Source of the DNA: Mesonia algae | GTDB lineage: Bacteria > Bacteroidota > Bacteroidia > Flavobacteriales > Flavobacteriaceae | Direction of reading: 5' to 3' | NCBI RefSeq assembly: GCF_003253545.1 | Contig: NZ_QKYV01000001.1 | Span: 204,484-268,483 of the forward strand | Length of the DNA: 64,000 nt | Shown here: positions 33,967 through 42,789 of the stretch, piece after piece | Layout of the letters: each line of letters begins with the position of its first letter | Numbering within the stretch: the stretch's first letter is position 1 | Notes under the pieces: model-generated | Database searches by the model: none | What the model was told of the DNA's origin: nothing | What the model saw: the letters and a program-made list of their open reading frames with translations, nothing else | Program-made: the position numbers and the translations under genes

Positions 33967-34761
33967 ATGAAACCAAAATTACTAGCTATACTTAATTTCA
34001 TTTCTGTTTTAATTACCCTTTTTGTAAGCTACTATACGCAAGCCATACAACTTAACGGAAATACAATGGGGAGTTTGAGTGATGAATATTATAATTTATT
34101 TACTCCTGCAGGTTATGCGTTTGCCATTTGGGGAGTTATTTATTTAGGGTTACTAGCTTTTTCGGGTTATCAAATCTATCAGACATTCGGACCTAAAAAT
34201 GATCTAAAATTTCTTCAGCAAACAAGTCTCTGGTTTGTGATAGCCAACCTTGCCAACGCGGCTTGGGTAATTGTTTGGCTATATGAATATACAGGATTAT
34301 CCATCTTTTTTATGTTGCTAATTCTGTTTTCCCTTATTAAAATTATTCTTAATACAAATATGGAACGATGGGATGCTCCGCTAAAAATTATAGCTTTTAG
34401 CTGGTGGCCTATTTGCTTCTACGCTGGTTGGGTTGCGGTAGCCACCATCGCCAATATTTCTGCTTATTTAGCAAAAATAGGATGGGATGGAGCAATTTTT
34501 ACTGAAATACAATGGACTATTATTATGATTATTGTAGCCACGTTTTTAAACATCATCATTATTTACACAAGAAATATGAGAGAGTTTGCTGCCGTGGGTA
34601 TTTGGGCATTATTTGCTATCTATATGCGTCATAATTCCGAAGAAAATTTAATTGCATATATAGCTTTGGGCGGAGCAATTTTAATCGGTCTGAATATTGC
34701 TTATCATGGTTTTGTTAACCGAAAGCAGAACCCAATGTATCGCCTCATAAATAAAAAATAG
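33967..34761 (+). CDS. TspO/MBR-related tryptophan-rich membrane protein
   Basis: A 264-residue integral membrane protein with about eight helices. Conserved-looking aromatic stretches are YNLFTPAGYAFAIWGVIYLGL, ANLANAAWVIVWLYEY and FSWWPICFYAGWVAVATIAN, typical of the TspO-related tryptophan-rich sensory proteins of Bacteroidota. It is longer than classic TspO (about 160 residues, five helices), which binds tetrapyrroles and cholesterol; the ligand of the longer form is not known. The gene stands alone between the repair operon and a strong palindromic terminator. Confidence 0.82.
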   Translation: MKPKLLAILNFISVLITLFVSYYTQAIQLNGNTMGSLSDEYYNLFTPAGYAFAIWGVIYLGLLAFSGYQIYQTFGPKNDLKFLQQTSLWFVIANLANAAWVIVWLYEYTGLSIFFMLLILFSLIKIILNTNMERWDAPLKIIAFSWWPICFYAGWVAVATIANISAYLAKIGWDGAIFTEIQWTIIMIIVATFLNIIIIYTRNMREFAAVGIWALFAIYMRHNSEENLIAYIALGGAILIGLNIAYHGFVNRKQNPMYRLINKK

Positions 34762-34796
34762 TCTTATTTGTTATCATAAAGCTTAGATTAGCATAT

Positions 34797-34836
34797 AAAC
34801 AAATCATCCTAGGTGAGACCTAGGATGATTTGTTTT
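34797..34836. terminator. Perfect long bidirectional terminator
   Basis: AAACAAATCATCCTAGGT and ACCTAGGATGATTTGTTT form an 18-base-pair perfect stem around a GAG loop, with A-rich and T-rich flanks. It sits between the TspO-related gene and the convergent flavin disulfide reductase gene. The stem is unusually long for an intrinsic terminator. Confidence 0.9.
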
Positions 34837-34903
34837 ATATTCAATATTAAAAAAGCTTTTTCACTTTTTTCTCCAACTTATAGCATCTCTTTACATTATC
34901 ATT

Positions 34904-36259
34904 TTAAACCATCCCCTTAATGTCATTTCCCCAAGTAGGATAAGCAAAAATCATTTTTTTAAGATCATAACGCGTTAGTTTTCCGCAAATAGCCATCACA
35001 AAAAGATTAATCATTTCACCCGCTTCAGGACTTATAATGTGAGCACCCAATATAAGGTCTGTTTTTTTATCTACAATAGTTTTATATCCGTAATGCCGCT
35101 CGTTAATACGTTTAGCATTGAACCAATTTAAATCTGTTTTTTCTTCAATAATTACATCATAACCTTTTTCTCTCGCCTGTTCTTCTGTTAGTCCTACAGA
35201 AGCAATTTGGGGTAAGGTAAATACAACCGAGGGTTGTGGCGGATATTTAGCTTCTTCTTTAATATTTTCTTCCGTTAAGTGAGAAATTACCACTTTAGAT
35301 TCTTGAGAAGAAAGCGGAGTTAAAGGCAATCCTTCACTATCTGAAACATCACCACAAGCAAACACATTTTTATTGCTTGGGTTCTGTAAAAATTTATTTA
35401 CACTTATTCCTTTCTTTGTAAAGCTTACGTTGCCTTTTTCTAAATCTAACTCATCTATAGATGGGACTCTTCCTGCAGTATTAAAAACCAATTCAGCTTT
35501 TACTTCTAAGGTTTCGTTACCTTTTTTGGCGCTTACGCGGAAGTTTTTTCGCAATTTTTCAATTTCATTTACCGAAGCATCTGTAATAAATTCTATACCC
35601 AAGTCCTTACTAACTTCTACTAATGGATTTACAACTGCTTCTTCAAAATTACTAAGAGGTCTAGACTCCATATCTATCATAGTGACTTTGACTCCCATTC
35701 GTGCGGCGATATGAGCAAACTCCATCCCAATATATCCAGCGCCAATGAAAATCATACTTTTTGGGAGATTTTTGAGTTCTAAAAAATCATCACTTACCAA
35801 AGCGTGTTCATTTCCTGGTATATTTAATTCTAGGGGTTTGTTCCCTGTAGCAATCACAATTTTTTTTGCTTTTATAGTTTTCCCTTCAACAGATAATGTG
35901 TTTTCATCTATAAATTTTGGAGATTGATGATACATTTCTATCTCCAATTCTTTTAAATCATCTTCGGTCGCTGCCGGAACTTTATCTACAAACTTCTTTT
36001 TAAACTCTTGAATATCCTCCCAGCTTACTTTAGGCATCTCTGTAATTCCTTTGCCTAACATTTTATGTGATCTATCGATGACTTCTGCTAAGCCCACCAA
36101 AACTTTTTTTGGGTCACAACCTCTATTGGCACAAGTTCCTCCATATTCTCTATTATCTGCAATCGCTATTTTTTGTCCAGCCTTAGCACAAGCTTTAGCT
36201 ACATTTTTCCCTGCCGTTCCTGTACCAATTACAAATACATCATATTCTTTATAAGCCAT
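34904..36259 (-). CDS. FAD-dependent pyridine nucleotide-disulfide oxidoreductase
   Basis: A 451-residue class I flavin disulfide reductase. Seen: FAD-binding VIGTGTAGKNVAKACAKAG, the redox-active pair in YGGTCANRGCDPKKV (Cys43, Cys48), ATG-type IVIATGNKPLEL, NAD(P)-binding IFIGAGYIGMEFAHIA, FACGDVSDSEGLPLTPL, and a C-terminal dimerisation domain. The C-terminal end has FAYPTWGND where glutathione or lipoyl reductases carry the HxxPTxxE histidine pair, so the acid-base residue may differ and the substrate is unclear. It is downstream of an SDR gene (15-base gap) and a DoxX gene on the same strand, a small redox operon. Confidence 0.93.
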   Translation of the reverse strand: MAYKEYDVFVIGTGTAGKNVAKACAKAGQKIAIADNREYGGTCANRGCDPKKVLVGLAEVIDRSHKMLGKGITEMPKVSWEDIQEFKKKFVDKVPAATEDDLKELEIEMYHQSPKFIDENTLSVEGKTIKAKKIVIATGNKPLELNIPGNEHALVSDDFLELKNLPKSMIFIGAGYIGMEFAHIAARMGVKVTMIDMESRPLSNFEEAVVNPLVEVSKDLGIEFITDASVNEIEKLRKNFRVSAKKGNETLEVKAELVFNTAGRVPSIDELDLEKGNVSFTKKGISVNKFLQNPSNKNVFACGDVSDSEGLPLTPLSSQESKVVISHLTEENIKEEAKYPPQPSVVFTLPQIASVGLTEEQAREKGYDVIIEEKTDLNWFNAKRINERHYGYKTIVDKKTDLILGAHIISPEAGEMINLFVMAICGKLTRYDLKKMIFAYPTWGNDIKGMV

Positions 36260-36274
36260 GTTATTTTGTTTTAA

Positions 36275-37054
36275 TTATATATATTTAACCACTCCACCAT
36301 CTACTCGTAAACTAGCTCCATTAGTTGCAGAAGAAAGCGGACTCGCAACATAGGTAATCATATTTGCCACCTCCTGTGGATCTGCAAAGCGTTGCAATAG
36401 AGAAGTAGGTCTTTCGGTGTTGAAAAACTCTTTTTCAATTTCTTTCTTTTTATTGTCATCTGCATCTACCATCTTTTTAACTCCATCTGAAAATGTAGGA
36501 CCCGGTAAAACGCTATTAACGGTGACATTGGTGCCTTTGGTAATTTCTGCTAAACCTCTAGAGACTGCAAGCTGAGCAGTTTTAGTAGTTCCATATTGAA
36601 TCATTTCTACAGGAATATTCAATCCGCTTTCGCTGGAAATAAAAATAACTCTTCCCCAATCCTTTTTCAGCATAGCAGGCATTAAAGCTTTGGCTAAGCG
36701 AACGCCGCTAAGTACATTTACTTCATAAAAATTTTTCCATTCCTCATCAGAAATTTCAAAAAAATCTTTCGGATCAAAGATGCCTACATTATTAATGAGA
36801 ATATCGATTTCTCCTAGCTCTTTAATTGCATTATCAATTTCTTCAATTTTAGAAAAATCGCAAGCAATTCCAGAAACAAGTTCTTCAGGAACTTCTTTTT
36901 TTAATTCTAAAAGCGCTTTGTCTATACTTTCTTGAGAGCGTCCATTTATAATCACAGTAGCTCCTTCTTTTGCTAATGTTTTTGCTGTGGCAAGACCTAT
37001 TCCTTTAGTAGAACCAGAAATGAAAACTCTTTTATTTTTTAGTTGTAAATCCAT
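36275..37054 (-). CDS. SDR family oxidoreductase
   Basis: A 259-residue Rossmann-fold enzyme. NAD(P)-binding motif VFISGSTKGIGLA at the N-terminus, INNVGIFDP (usual NNAG region), catalytic serine in VIFISSESG, and catalytic pair YGTTK. The C-terminus ends in NGASLRVDGGVVKYI, a standard classical SDR end. The substrate cannot be told. Its start overlaps the end of the DoxX gene by 23 bases, so the two genes are coupled. Confidence 0.94.
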   Translation of the reverse strand: MDLQLKNKRVFISGSTKGIGLATAKTLAKEGATVIINGRSQESIDKALLELKKEVPEELVSGIACDFSKIEEIDNAIKELGEIDILINNVGIFDPKDFFEISDEEWKNFYEVNVLSGVRLAKALMPAMLKKDWGRVIFISSESGLNIPVEMIQYGTTKTAQLAVSRGLAEITKGTNVTVNSVLPGPTFSDGVKKMVDADDNKKKEIEKEFFNTERPTSLLQRFADPQEVANMITYVASPLSSATNGASLRVDGGVVKYI

Positions 37055-37457
37055 GAATATTGTTTTTAGAATTTTTTGTTAGATACCAAATATTAAACTC
37101 CTCATTTTTAATAAGAAAGAAAATAAATAAAGCGTAAAGCATTTGTGTGCTTACTCCATCCCAATTTTCCTGAAATGCGCTTCCGCTAATTAAGATAATG
37201 ATAAATATAGCCGAAGCGACTAAGCTTTTTCGTGTCCAAATACCTAATAGAATCGCTAAACCTAAGAGGAGTTCTATGACGGGAATAGTGTAAGCTAAAG
37301 GCTTTACTAAAAGTAATGGCAACATGGTTTCTTGAAAACCTTGTGTTACTCCTTCCGCGAAAGCGTTAAGTTTGGGAATACGAACTAATCCGTGAATAAA
37401 AAGGTTTATCCCTAAGGTAATTCTAGCTAATAAAAATGCGAGTTGTTGGTTAGACAT
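37032..37457 (-). CDS. DoxX family membrane protein
   Basis: A membrane protein of about 141 residues with four helices: LAFLLARITLGINLFIHGL, PLLLVKPLAYTIPVIELLLG, LVASAIFIIILISGSAF and a final MLYALFIFFLI. The pattern R-x-x-LG-x-x-x-x-x-HG and PVIELLLGLAILLG fits DoxX/DoxD-like proteins, some of which take part in thiol or quinone redox reactions. The open frame reaches 37487, but Met11 (37457, MSNQQLAFLLARI) aligns better with the family. It is the first gene of the leftward SDR and flavin reductase operon and is divergent from mfd. Confidence 0.88.
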   Translation of the reverse strand: MSNQQLAFLLARITLGINLFIHGLVRIPKLNAFAEGVTQGFQETMLPLLLVKPLAYTIPVIELLLGLAILLGIWTRKSLVASAIFIIILISGSAFQENWDGVSTQMLYALFIFFLIKNEEFNIWYLTKNSKNNIHGFTTKK

Positions 37458-37551
37458 TTTTAAGCTCAAATTACACAACTTGATCATGAAACTGTGTTAG
37501 GGAAATGATAAAAAATAAATTTAAAGATTACGTTAAAAAACTTTTTCCTTC

Positions 37552-37582
37552 TTGTGAAGAAAGCACTAAGCAATTATCTTTG
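37552..37582 (+). promoter_or_regulatory. mfd promoter (TTG-N20-TATCTTTG)
   Basis: TTG at 37552-37554 and TATCTTTG at 37575-37582 with 20 bases between, an excellent fit to the Bacteroidota housekeeping promoter. Transcription should start within a few bases of 37586, only about 0-3 bases before the mfd ATG at 37588. Confidence 0.82.
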
Positions 37583-37587
37583 CGTCA

Positions 37588-40500
37588 ATGAGTAAAACAA
37601 TTATCGCCCAAAAATTTGAACAACTCTCGCCACAGCAAGAGTTGCAAAAATCTATTGACCAGCCTAAAGAAATTAGAGCAAGAATACATGCCAAAGGTTT
37701 AATAGGATCGTCTTTATCTTTTATGGTTTCAGAAGCTTTTTTGGCAACTGACAAGCCTTTTTTATTAATCTTTAATGATAAGGAGGAAGCAGCATATCAC
37801 CTTAACGATCTAGAAGAATTAATAGGAGAAAAGAATGTACTTTTCTACCCGGGAAGTTATCGTAGACCCTACCAAATTGAGGAAACCGATAATGCCAATG
37901 TATTGCTTCGTTCTGAGGTGTTAAACCGAATTAACTCTAGAAAGAAACCCGCTGTAATTGTCACTTATCCCGATGCGCTTTTTGAGAAGGTCGTTACTCG
38001 TAAAGAGTTAGATAGAAGTACATTAAAAATTACTTTAGGAGATCAACTTTCTATAGATTTTGTAAACGAGGTTTTATTTGAATATAAATTTAAGCGCGTA
38101 GATTTTGTAACCGAACCTGGAGATTTTTCGGTTCGTGGTGGAATTATAGATGTATTTTCTTTTAGTAATGATGAACCTTATAGAATTGAGTTTTTTGGCG
38201 ATGAGGTAGAAAGCATTCGTAGTTTTGATGTAGAAACGCAACTTTCTACAGATAAGGTAAAGAAAATTTCGGTGATGCCGAATGTAGAGAACAAACAGTT
38301 AGAAGAAATTAGAGATAGCTTTTTACATTACATTTCTTCTAAAACGGTGGTTTTCATTAAAAACTTAGACCTTTTTGGTGCTCAATTAGATAAATTATTC
38401 GCTAAAGCGGAAGAAGCTTTCCAAAAGCTTTCTGAAGATATTAAGCACGGAAAACCTGAAGAGCTATTTTGCAACGCCACCGAAATTAAAAAGCAGTTGT
38501 TAGATTTTTCTACGGTAGAAGTAGGTACTCAGGCTTTTTTAAACCCTACATCAGTTCATCAATATAAAACTAAACCTCAACCTTCTTTTAATAAGAATTT
38601 TGACTTACTCATAGAGAACCTAAGACAAAACCACAACGAAGGTTTTACCAATTATATTTTTTGCGCTAGCGAACAACAAGCAAAGCGTTTTCACGATATT
38701 TTTGAAGATCAAGAACAAGAAGTACATTATAAAACCATTGTACTTTCTATGTATCAGGGATTTATAGAAGAGACGAGTAAAATAGTAGGCTATACAGATC
38801 ACCAAATTTTTGAGCGCTATCATAAGTTTCAGCTTAAAAATGGGTATGCTAAAAAGCAAGCCATTACCATAAAAGAATTAACCAATCTCGAAGTTGGTGA
38901 TTATGTAACACACATCGATCACGGGATAGGTAAATTTGGTGGTCTTCAAAAGATAGAAGTAGAAGGGAAACAACAAGAAGCCATTAAACTTATTTATGGG
39001 GAGCGAGATATTTTATATTTAAGCATACACTCGCTTCATAAAATTTCTAAGTATAATGGTAAAGATGGTAAAGCTCCCAAAATTTACAAACTAGGTAGTA
39101 ATGCTTGGAAAAATTTAAAGAAAAAAACAAAGGCTAGAGTTAAGCACATTGCTTATAATTTAATTGAACTTTACGCAAAAAGACGATTAGAAAAAGGGTT
39201 TGCTTACGGTCCCGATACTCATTTACAACATGAGTTAGAAGCTTCTTTTATTTACGAAGACACACCAGACCAAAGTACTGCTACCCAAGCGGTAAAAGAA
39301 GATATGGAAAACGAACGACCTATGGATCGTTTGGTTTGTGGTGATGTAGGTTTTGGTAAGACAGAAGTTGCCATTCGGGCAGCTTTTAAAGCGGTAGATA
39401 ATGGTAAACAAGTGGCTGTCTTAGTTCCTACAACGATACTTGCATTTCAGCATCATCAAACATTTACAGAGCGTTTAAAAGATCTTCCGGTAACGGTAGA
39501 TTATTTGAACCGCTTTAGAACGGCAAAAGAGAAAAAACAAGTTCTTGAAGAATTAGAAAATGGTAGAGTTGATATTGTTATAGGAACACATCAATTGGTG
39601 AATAAAAATGTAAAATTCAAAGATTTAGGTTTACTCATCGTAGATGAGGAACAAAAATTTGGAGTGGCAGTTAAAGATAAATTAAAGACGATAAAAGAAA
39701 ACGTAGATACGCTTACGTTAACAGCAACACCTATCCCTAGAACTTTGCAGTTTAGTTTAATGGCGGCTAGAGATTTAAGCACCATTACTACTCCGCCACC
39801 TAACCGATATCCTATTGAAAGTCACGTGATTCGTTTTTCTGAAGAAACCATTAGAGACGCCGTTTCTTATGAGATTCAACGAGGCGGACAAGTATTCTTT
39901 ATTCACAACCGAATTGAAAACATAAAAGAAGTAGCAGGAATGTTACAACGCTTGGTTCCCGATGCTAAAATTGCAGTGGGTCACGGACAGATGGAAGGGA
40001 AAAAACTCGAAAAACTTATGATGAGTTTTATGAATAATGAGTTTGATGTGTTGGTATCTACTACCATTATTGAAAGCGGATTAGATGTAAGTAATGCCAA
40101 TACTATTTTTATTAATAGTGCAAACAACTTTGGATTGTCAGATCTTCACCAAATGCGAGGTCGTGTAGGACGAAGTAACAAGAAAGCATTTTGCTATTTT
40201 ATTACGCCTCCATATTCTGCTATGACCGACGATGCTCGAAAGAGAATTGGTGCTTTAGAACAATTTTCTGAGCTTGGCAGCGGATTCAATATTGCTATGA
40301 AAGATTTAGAAATTCGCGGTGCTGGAGATTTACTTGGTGGTGAACAAAGTGGTTTTATCAATGAAATTGGCTTTGACACATATCAGAAAATTTTAAGTGA
40401 AGCGATTGACGAATTAAAAGAAAATGAGTTTAAAGATTTATATGCAGATCAGCAAAAAGAAGAAGATAAAATATATGTAAAAGAAACTCAAATCGATACT

Positions 40501-40977
40501 AGTTTTGAAATTCTATTTCCCGATGATTACATTAATAATATTAGCGAACGTTTAAACTTATATACGAAACTCAACGAACTTAAAACCGAAGAAGAACTTC
40601 AAAAGTTTGAAAGCGAATTAGAAGATCGTTTTGGAGAATTGCCAACCGAAGCTGTAGATCTTCTCAACAGTGTTCGTGTTAAATGGATAGCTTCACACAT
40701 TGGGATTGAAAAACTTATCTTAAAGCAAGGTAAGATGATTGGTTACTTTATTTCAGATCAGCAATCGGCTTTTTATCAATCAAAAATATTTAGCAAGGTT
40801 TTACAATATGTGCAAACGCATCCACAGCAGTGTAAAATGAAAGAGAAACAAACCCGTAATGGATTGCGCTTACTCTTAAGTTTTGATAAAATTACCTCAG
40901 TTGACAAAGCTTTAAAAGTATTAGAACCACTTAATTTCACCAAAAAGACAGAAAATATAGTGAAAGATGAAGTATAG
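37588..40977 (+). CDS. mfd: Transcription-repair coupling factor
   Basis: An 1129-residue ATP-driven translocase that pushes stalled RNA polymerase off damaged DNA and recruits UvrA. UvrB-like N-terminal domain (YPGSYRRPYQIEETDNANVL, PDALFEKVVTR; about 1-330), the RNA polymerase interaction domain (LEVGDYVTHIDHGIGKFGGL, about 430-500), helicase motor with Walker A CGDVGFGKTEVAIRAAF, LIVDEEQKFGVAVKDKL, TLTATPIPRTLQFSL, ESGLDVSNANTIF and MRGRVGRSNKKAFCYF, and a C-terminal TRCF domain (about 970-1080). Length is typical. The promoter lies so close that the mRNA is nearly leaderless. Its end overlaps the next membrane protein gene by 11 bases. Confidence 0.98.
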   Translation: MSKTIIAQKFEQLSPQQELQKSIDQPKEIRARIHAKGLIGSSLSFMVSEAFLATDKPFLLIFNDKEEAAYHLNDLEELIGEKNVLFYPGSYRRPYQIEETDNANVLLRSEVLNRINSRKKPAVIVTYPDALFEKVVTRKELDRSTLKITLGDQLSIDFVNEVLFEYKFKRVDFVTEPGDFSVRGGIIDVFSFSNDEPYRIEFFGDEVESIRSFDVETQLSTDKVKKISVMPNVENKQLEEIRDSFLHYISSKTVVFIKNLDLFGAQLDKLFAKAEEAFQKLSEDIKHGKPEELFCNATEIKKQLLDFSTVEVGTQAFLNPTSVHQYKTKPQPSFNKNFDLLIENLRQNHNEGFTNYIFCASEQQAKRFHDIFEDQEQEVHYKTIVLSMYQGFIEETSKIVGYTDHQIFERYHKFQLKNGYAKKQAITIKELTNLEVGDYVTHIDHGIGKFGGLQKIEVEGKQQEAIKLIYGERDILYLSIHSLHKISKYNGKDGKAPKIYKLGSNAWKNLKKKTKARVKHIAYNLIELYAKRRLEKGFAYGPDTHLQHELEASFIYEDTPDQSTATQAVKEDMENERPMDRLVCGDVGFGKTEVAIRAAFKAVDNGKQVAVLVPTTILAFQHHQTFTERLKDLPVTVDYLNRFRTAKEKKQVLEELENGRVDIVIGTHQLVNKNVKFKDLGLLIVDEEQKFGVAVKDKLKTIKENVDTLTLTATPIPRTLQFSLMAARDLSTITTPPPNRYPIESHVIRFSEETIRDAVSYEIQRGGQVFFIHNRIENIKEVAGMLQRLVPDAKIAVGHGQMEGKKLEKLMMSFMNNEFDVLVSTTIIESGLDVSNANTIFINSANNFGLSDLHQMRGRVGRSNKKAFCYFITPPYSAMTDDARKRIGALEQFSELGSGFNIAMKDLEIRGAGDLLGGEQSGFINEIGFDTYQKILSEAIDELKENEFKDLYADQQKEEDKIYVKETQIDTSFEILFPDDYINNISERLNLYTKLNELKTEEELQKFESELEDRFGELPTEAVDLLNSVRVKWIASHIGIEKLILKQGKMIGYFISDQQSAFYQSKIFSKVLQYVQTHPQQCKMKEKQTRNGLRLLLSFDKITSVDKALKVLEPLNFTKKTENIVKDEV

Positions 40978-41584
40978 TATTACTAAGCAAAGCATTGGAG
41001 TTTCAATTTTTGTAATTTCAATGAGTTTAATCTTAGTTTATTGGTTTGAAATTGAATTTTCAAGGGTATTATTATTATTTCCTATAGGAGTTTTAGGAGG
41101 CTTGAGCTCAGTTTTTTATTTGAAGTATTTTAATCCTTCCGTAAAGCTCTTTCCATACAAATGGATGTTAGAAGGGGTTTTATTTGGTTTATTTTTCTCT
41201 TCTATTAATTTAATGAATGGAAAAGCTAAACATATGATTTCCTTATTTCTTATCGGAATAACTATAGGACTTTTAGTTAGGGGCCTTTACTATTGGTGGA
41301 TGAAAAAGAATGTTAAGCGTTTGCTGAAACACCCTTCAGCTTTTGTTTTTGAAAAAGCAAGTCTTAGGGATATTAATCAAAATACAGTTTTAGGTTTTCT
41401 AATTATTCAAAATAAAGATCTTATCTTTTTAGATACTTTTAATGATGAAGAATTATGGAGAAAAGAACTAAAATCTATAGAAGCAGAGTTATTAACATCT
41501 AAGTGGAATATTCCTAATGAAATTCAATTATTTGAAGAAAATCATTTCATTCAAGTCAAGTTTCCACTTTTTTTATGGATTTGA
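40967..41584 (+). CDS. Membrane protein of unknown function
   Basis: A 205-residue protein. The first half has four hydrophobic helices (about 9-26, 32-50, 65-81, 86-108), then a cytosolic soluble segment of about 90 residues starting KKNVKRLLKHPSAF and ending in ENHFIQVKFPLFLWI. It overlaps mfd by 11 bases and is likely cotranscribed, but nothing points to a DNA repair function. I do not recognise a family. A convergent gene begins 42 bases downstream, without a clear terminator. Confidence 0.75.
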   Translation: MKYSITKQSIGVSIFVISMSLILVYWFEIEFSRVLLLFPIGVLGGLSSVFYLKYFNPSVKLFPYKWMLEGVLFGLFFSSINLMNGKAKHMISLFLIGITIGLLVRGLYYWWMKKNVKRLLKHPSAFVFEKASLRDINQNTVLGFLIIQNKDLIFLDTFNDEELWRKELKSIEAELLTSKWNIPNEIQLFEENHFIQVKFPLFLWI

Positions 41585-41626
41585 TAGACGAAAATAAAGG
41601 CATATGATAGGTTCATAATTTAGGCC

Positions 41627-42277
41627 TTACATATTTTTCGTAGTGTTTAAGTAGGTTGCTATAATTTCGTCTATATCTTTAAAACGAAGCTCTTTATTAT
41701 TAATTTTTTGAAGAAGCTCGGGGTCTTCCTTAAAGTAAGCGTTGGCACCTTTCTTTAGCCCTCTCGCCAAAGAGGTCATATATAATAATCGAGCTTTGTC
41801 ATAATCTCTCTTCTTTAGATAATAATTAAGCGTAGGGAAATCTTGCCCTTGGATAAATCTATATAACGTATATAATTCATCATTTTTGTTGACGCGATAA
41901 ACACCAGAACTAAAATAAAATTTCACATAATTATTTTGATTATAAACGAGTAGTAAAGATTTACCTAAAGAAGCATTTCCTTTGATTGTAATTACTACTG
42001 CAACAGGTTCAAATTCATATATTTTACCAGATTTAGAAACTACCTTAACTGCTTCAATATTCTTTTTCTTAAACTTTACTTTTTTTGAATTTTCGGTTAA
42101 TTTGAAGGCAACTCTAGATTGGGCTGGATTGTTTGGCACTTGAACTAGACCTTTTTTCAACGTACCATCTTTTAATTTAATTTCTCCTTGCCAATAAGGA
42201 TTTGTATTAATGTTTTGGGAGTGGATATTGATAGAAAAAGTAATTGATAGAATAAACAGAAGTAATTTTAATTTCAT
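41627..42277 (-). CDS. Secreted protein of unknown function
   Basis: A 216-residue protein with a signal peptide (about 1-20, ending IHSQ). The mature part begins with a beta-rich region (YWQGEIKLKDGTLKKGLVQVP) rich in lysine, and ends in a helical part (YYLKKRDYDKARLLYMTSLARGLKKGANAYF). It looks like an envelope protein of the kind often left as hypothetical in flavobacteria. I cannot assign a function. Around it are convergent and same-strand genes with no operon link: the YraN gene upstream is 121 bases away. Confidence 0.75.
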   Translation of the reverse strand: MKLKLLLFILSITFSINIHSQNINTNPYWQGEIKLKDGTLKKGLVQVPNNPAQSRVAFKLTENSKKVKFKKKNIEAVKVVSKSGKIYEFEPVAVVITIKGNASLGKSLLLVYNQNNYVKFYFSSGVYRVNKNDELYTLYRFIQGQDFPTLNYYLKKRDYDKARLLYMTSLARGLKKGANAYFKEDPELLQKINNKELRFKDIDEIIATYLNTTKNM

Positions 42278-42398
42278 AACATAAATTTATCCAATATAAA
42301 GCTTTTAATACAATCAATAAAATTAACTATTGACTATCGGCTTTTCAGATAGATGAAGAATATAACTTGTAATGGACTAAAATAGTGAGATTACATTT

Positions 42399-42758
42399 TT
42401 AAAAATGTAAAAAAGCATTTTCAAAAAATTCGATTTTAGTACCCAATTTATTTTTGATGATCGCTACAATATCAAAGCGTACTTCTACATCTAAATCATT
42501 TTCGATAACATAGAAATCGATGGCTTTTACTAGCTGTTGTATTTGCTTAGGTTTTACAAAATCTTGCGGATTACCAAAATCTGGTGTGCTTCGGGTTTTC
42601 ACTTCTACGGCACATAAAATATCATTTAGCCGAGCGATAATATCTATTTCTGCTTTTTGATAACGATAGTTACGCTCTAAAATTTTATAACCTTTTTTCT
42701 GTAAAAAATCAACAGCAAGCTGTTCTCCTTTTTTTCCTAATTCGTTATGTTGAGCCAT
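42399..42758 (-). CDS. YraN family protein (UPF0102), endonuclease-like
   Basis: A 119-residue protein of the YraN/UPF0102 family, which has the restriction-endonuclease-like fold. Seen: the conserved N-terminus NELGKKGEQLAVDFLQKKGY, the acidic residues of RYQKAEIDIIARL, the catalytic-type AVEVKTRS motif, and FGNPQDFVKPKQIQQL. The family resembles Holliday junction resolvases, but a proven activity is lacking. The protein may take part in DNA processing. It lies between a TonB receptor gene (31 bases upstream) and an unrelated secreted protein. Confidence 0.93.
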   Translation of the reverse strand: MAQHNELGKKGEQLAVDFLQKKGYKILERNYRYQKAEIDIIARLNDILCAVEVKTRSTPDFGNPQDFVKPKQIQQLVKAIDFYVIENDLDVEVRFDIVAIIKNKLGTKIEFFENAFLHF

Positions 42759-42789
42759 TTATCATAATTTCTACTAAAGATAACCCATT

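Noticed and set aside
27262..34836. Genomic island integrated at tRNA-Phe
   Set aside because: No integrase gene and no direct repeat of the tRNA 3' end is visible in the window; the repair operon looks like native base composition.
37566..37754. Antisense open frames across mfd and other large genes
   Set aside because: They lie opposite strongly conserved coding sequence, have no promoter or family match, and are explained by shadow codons.
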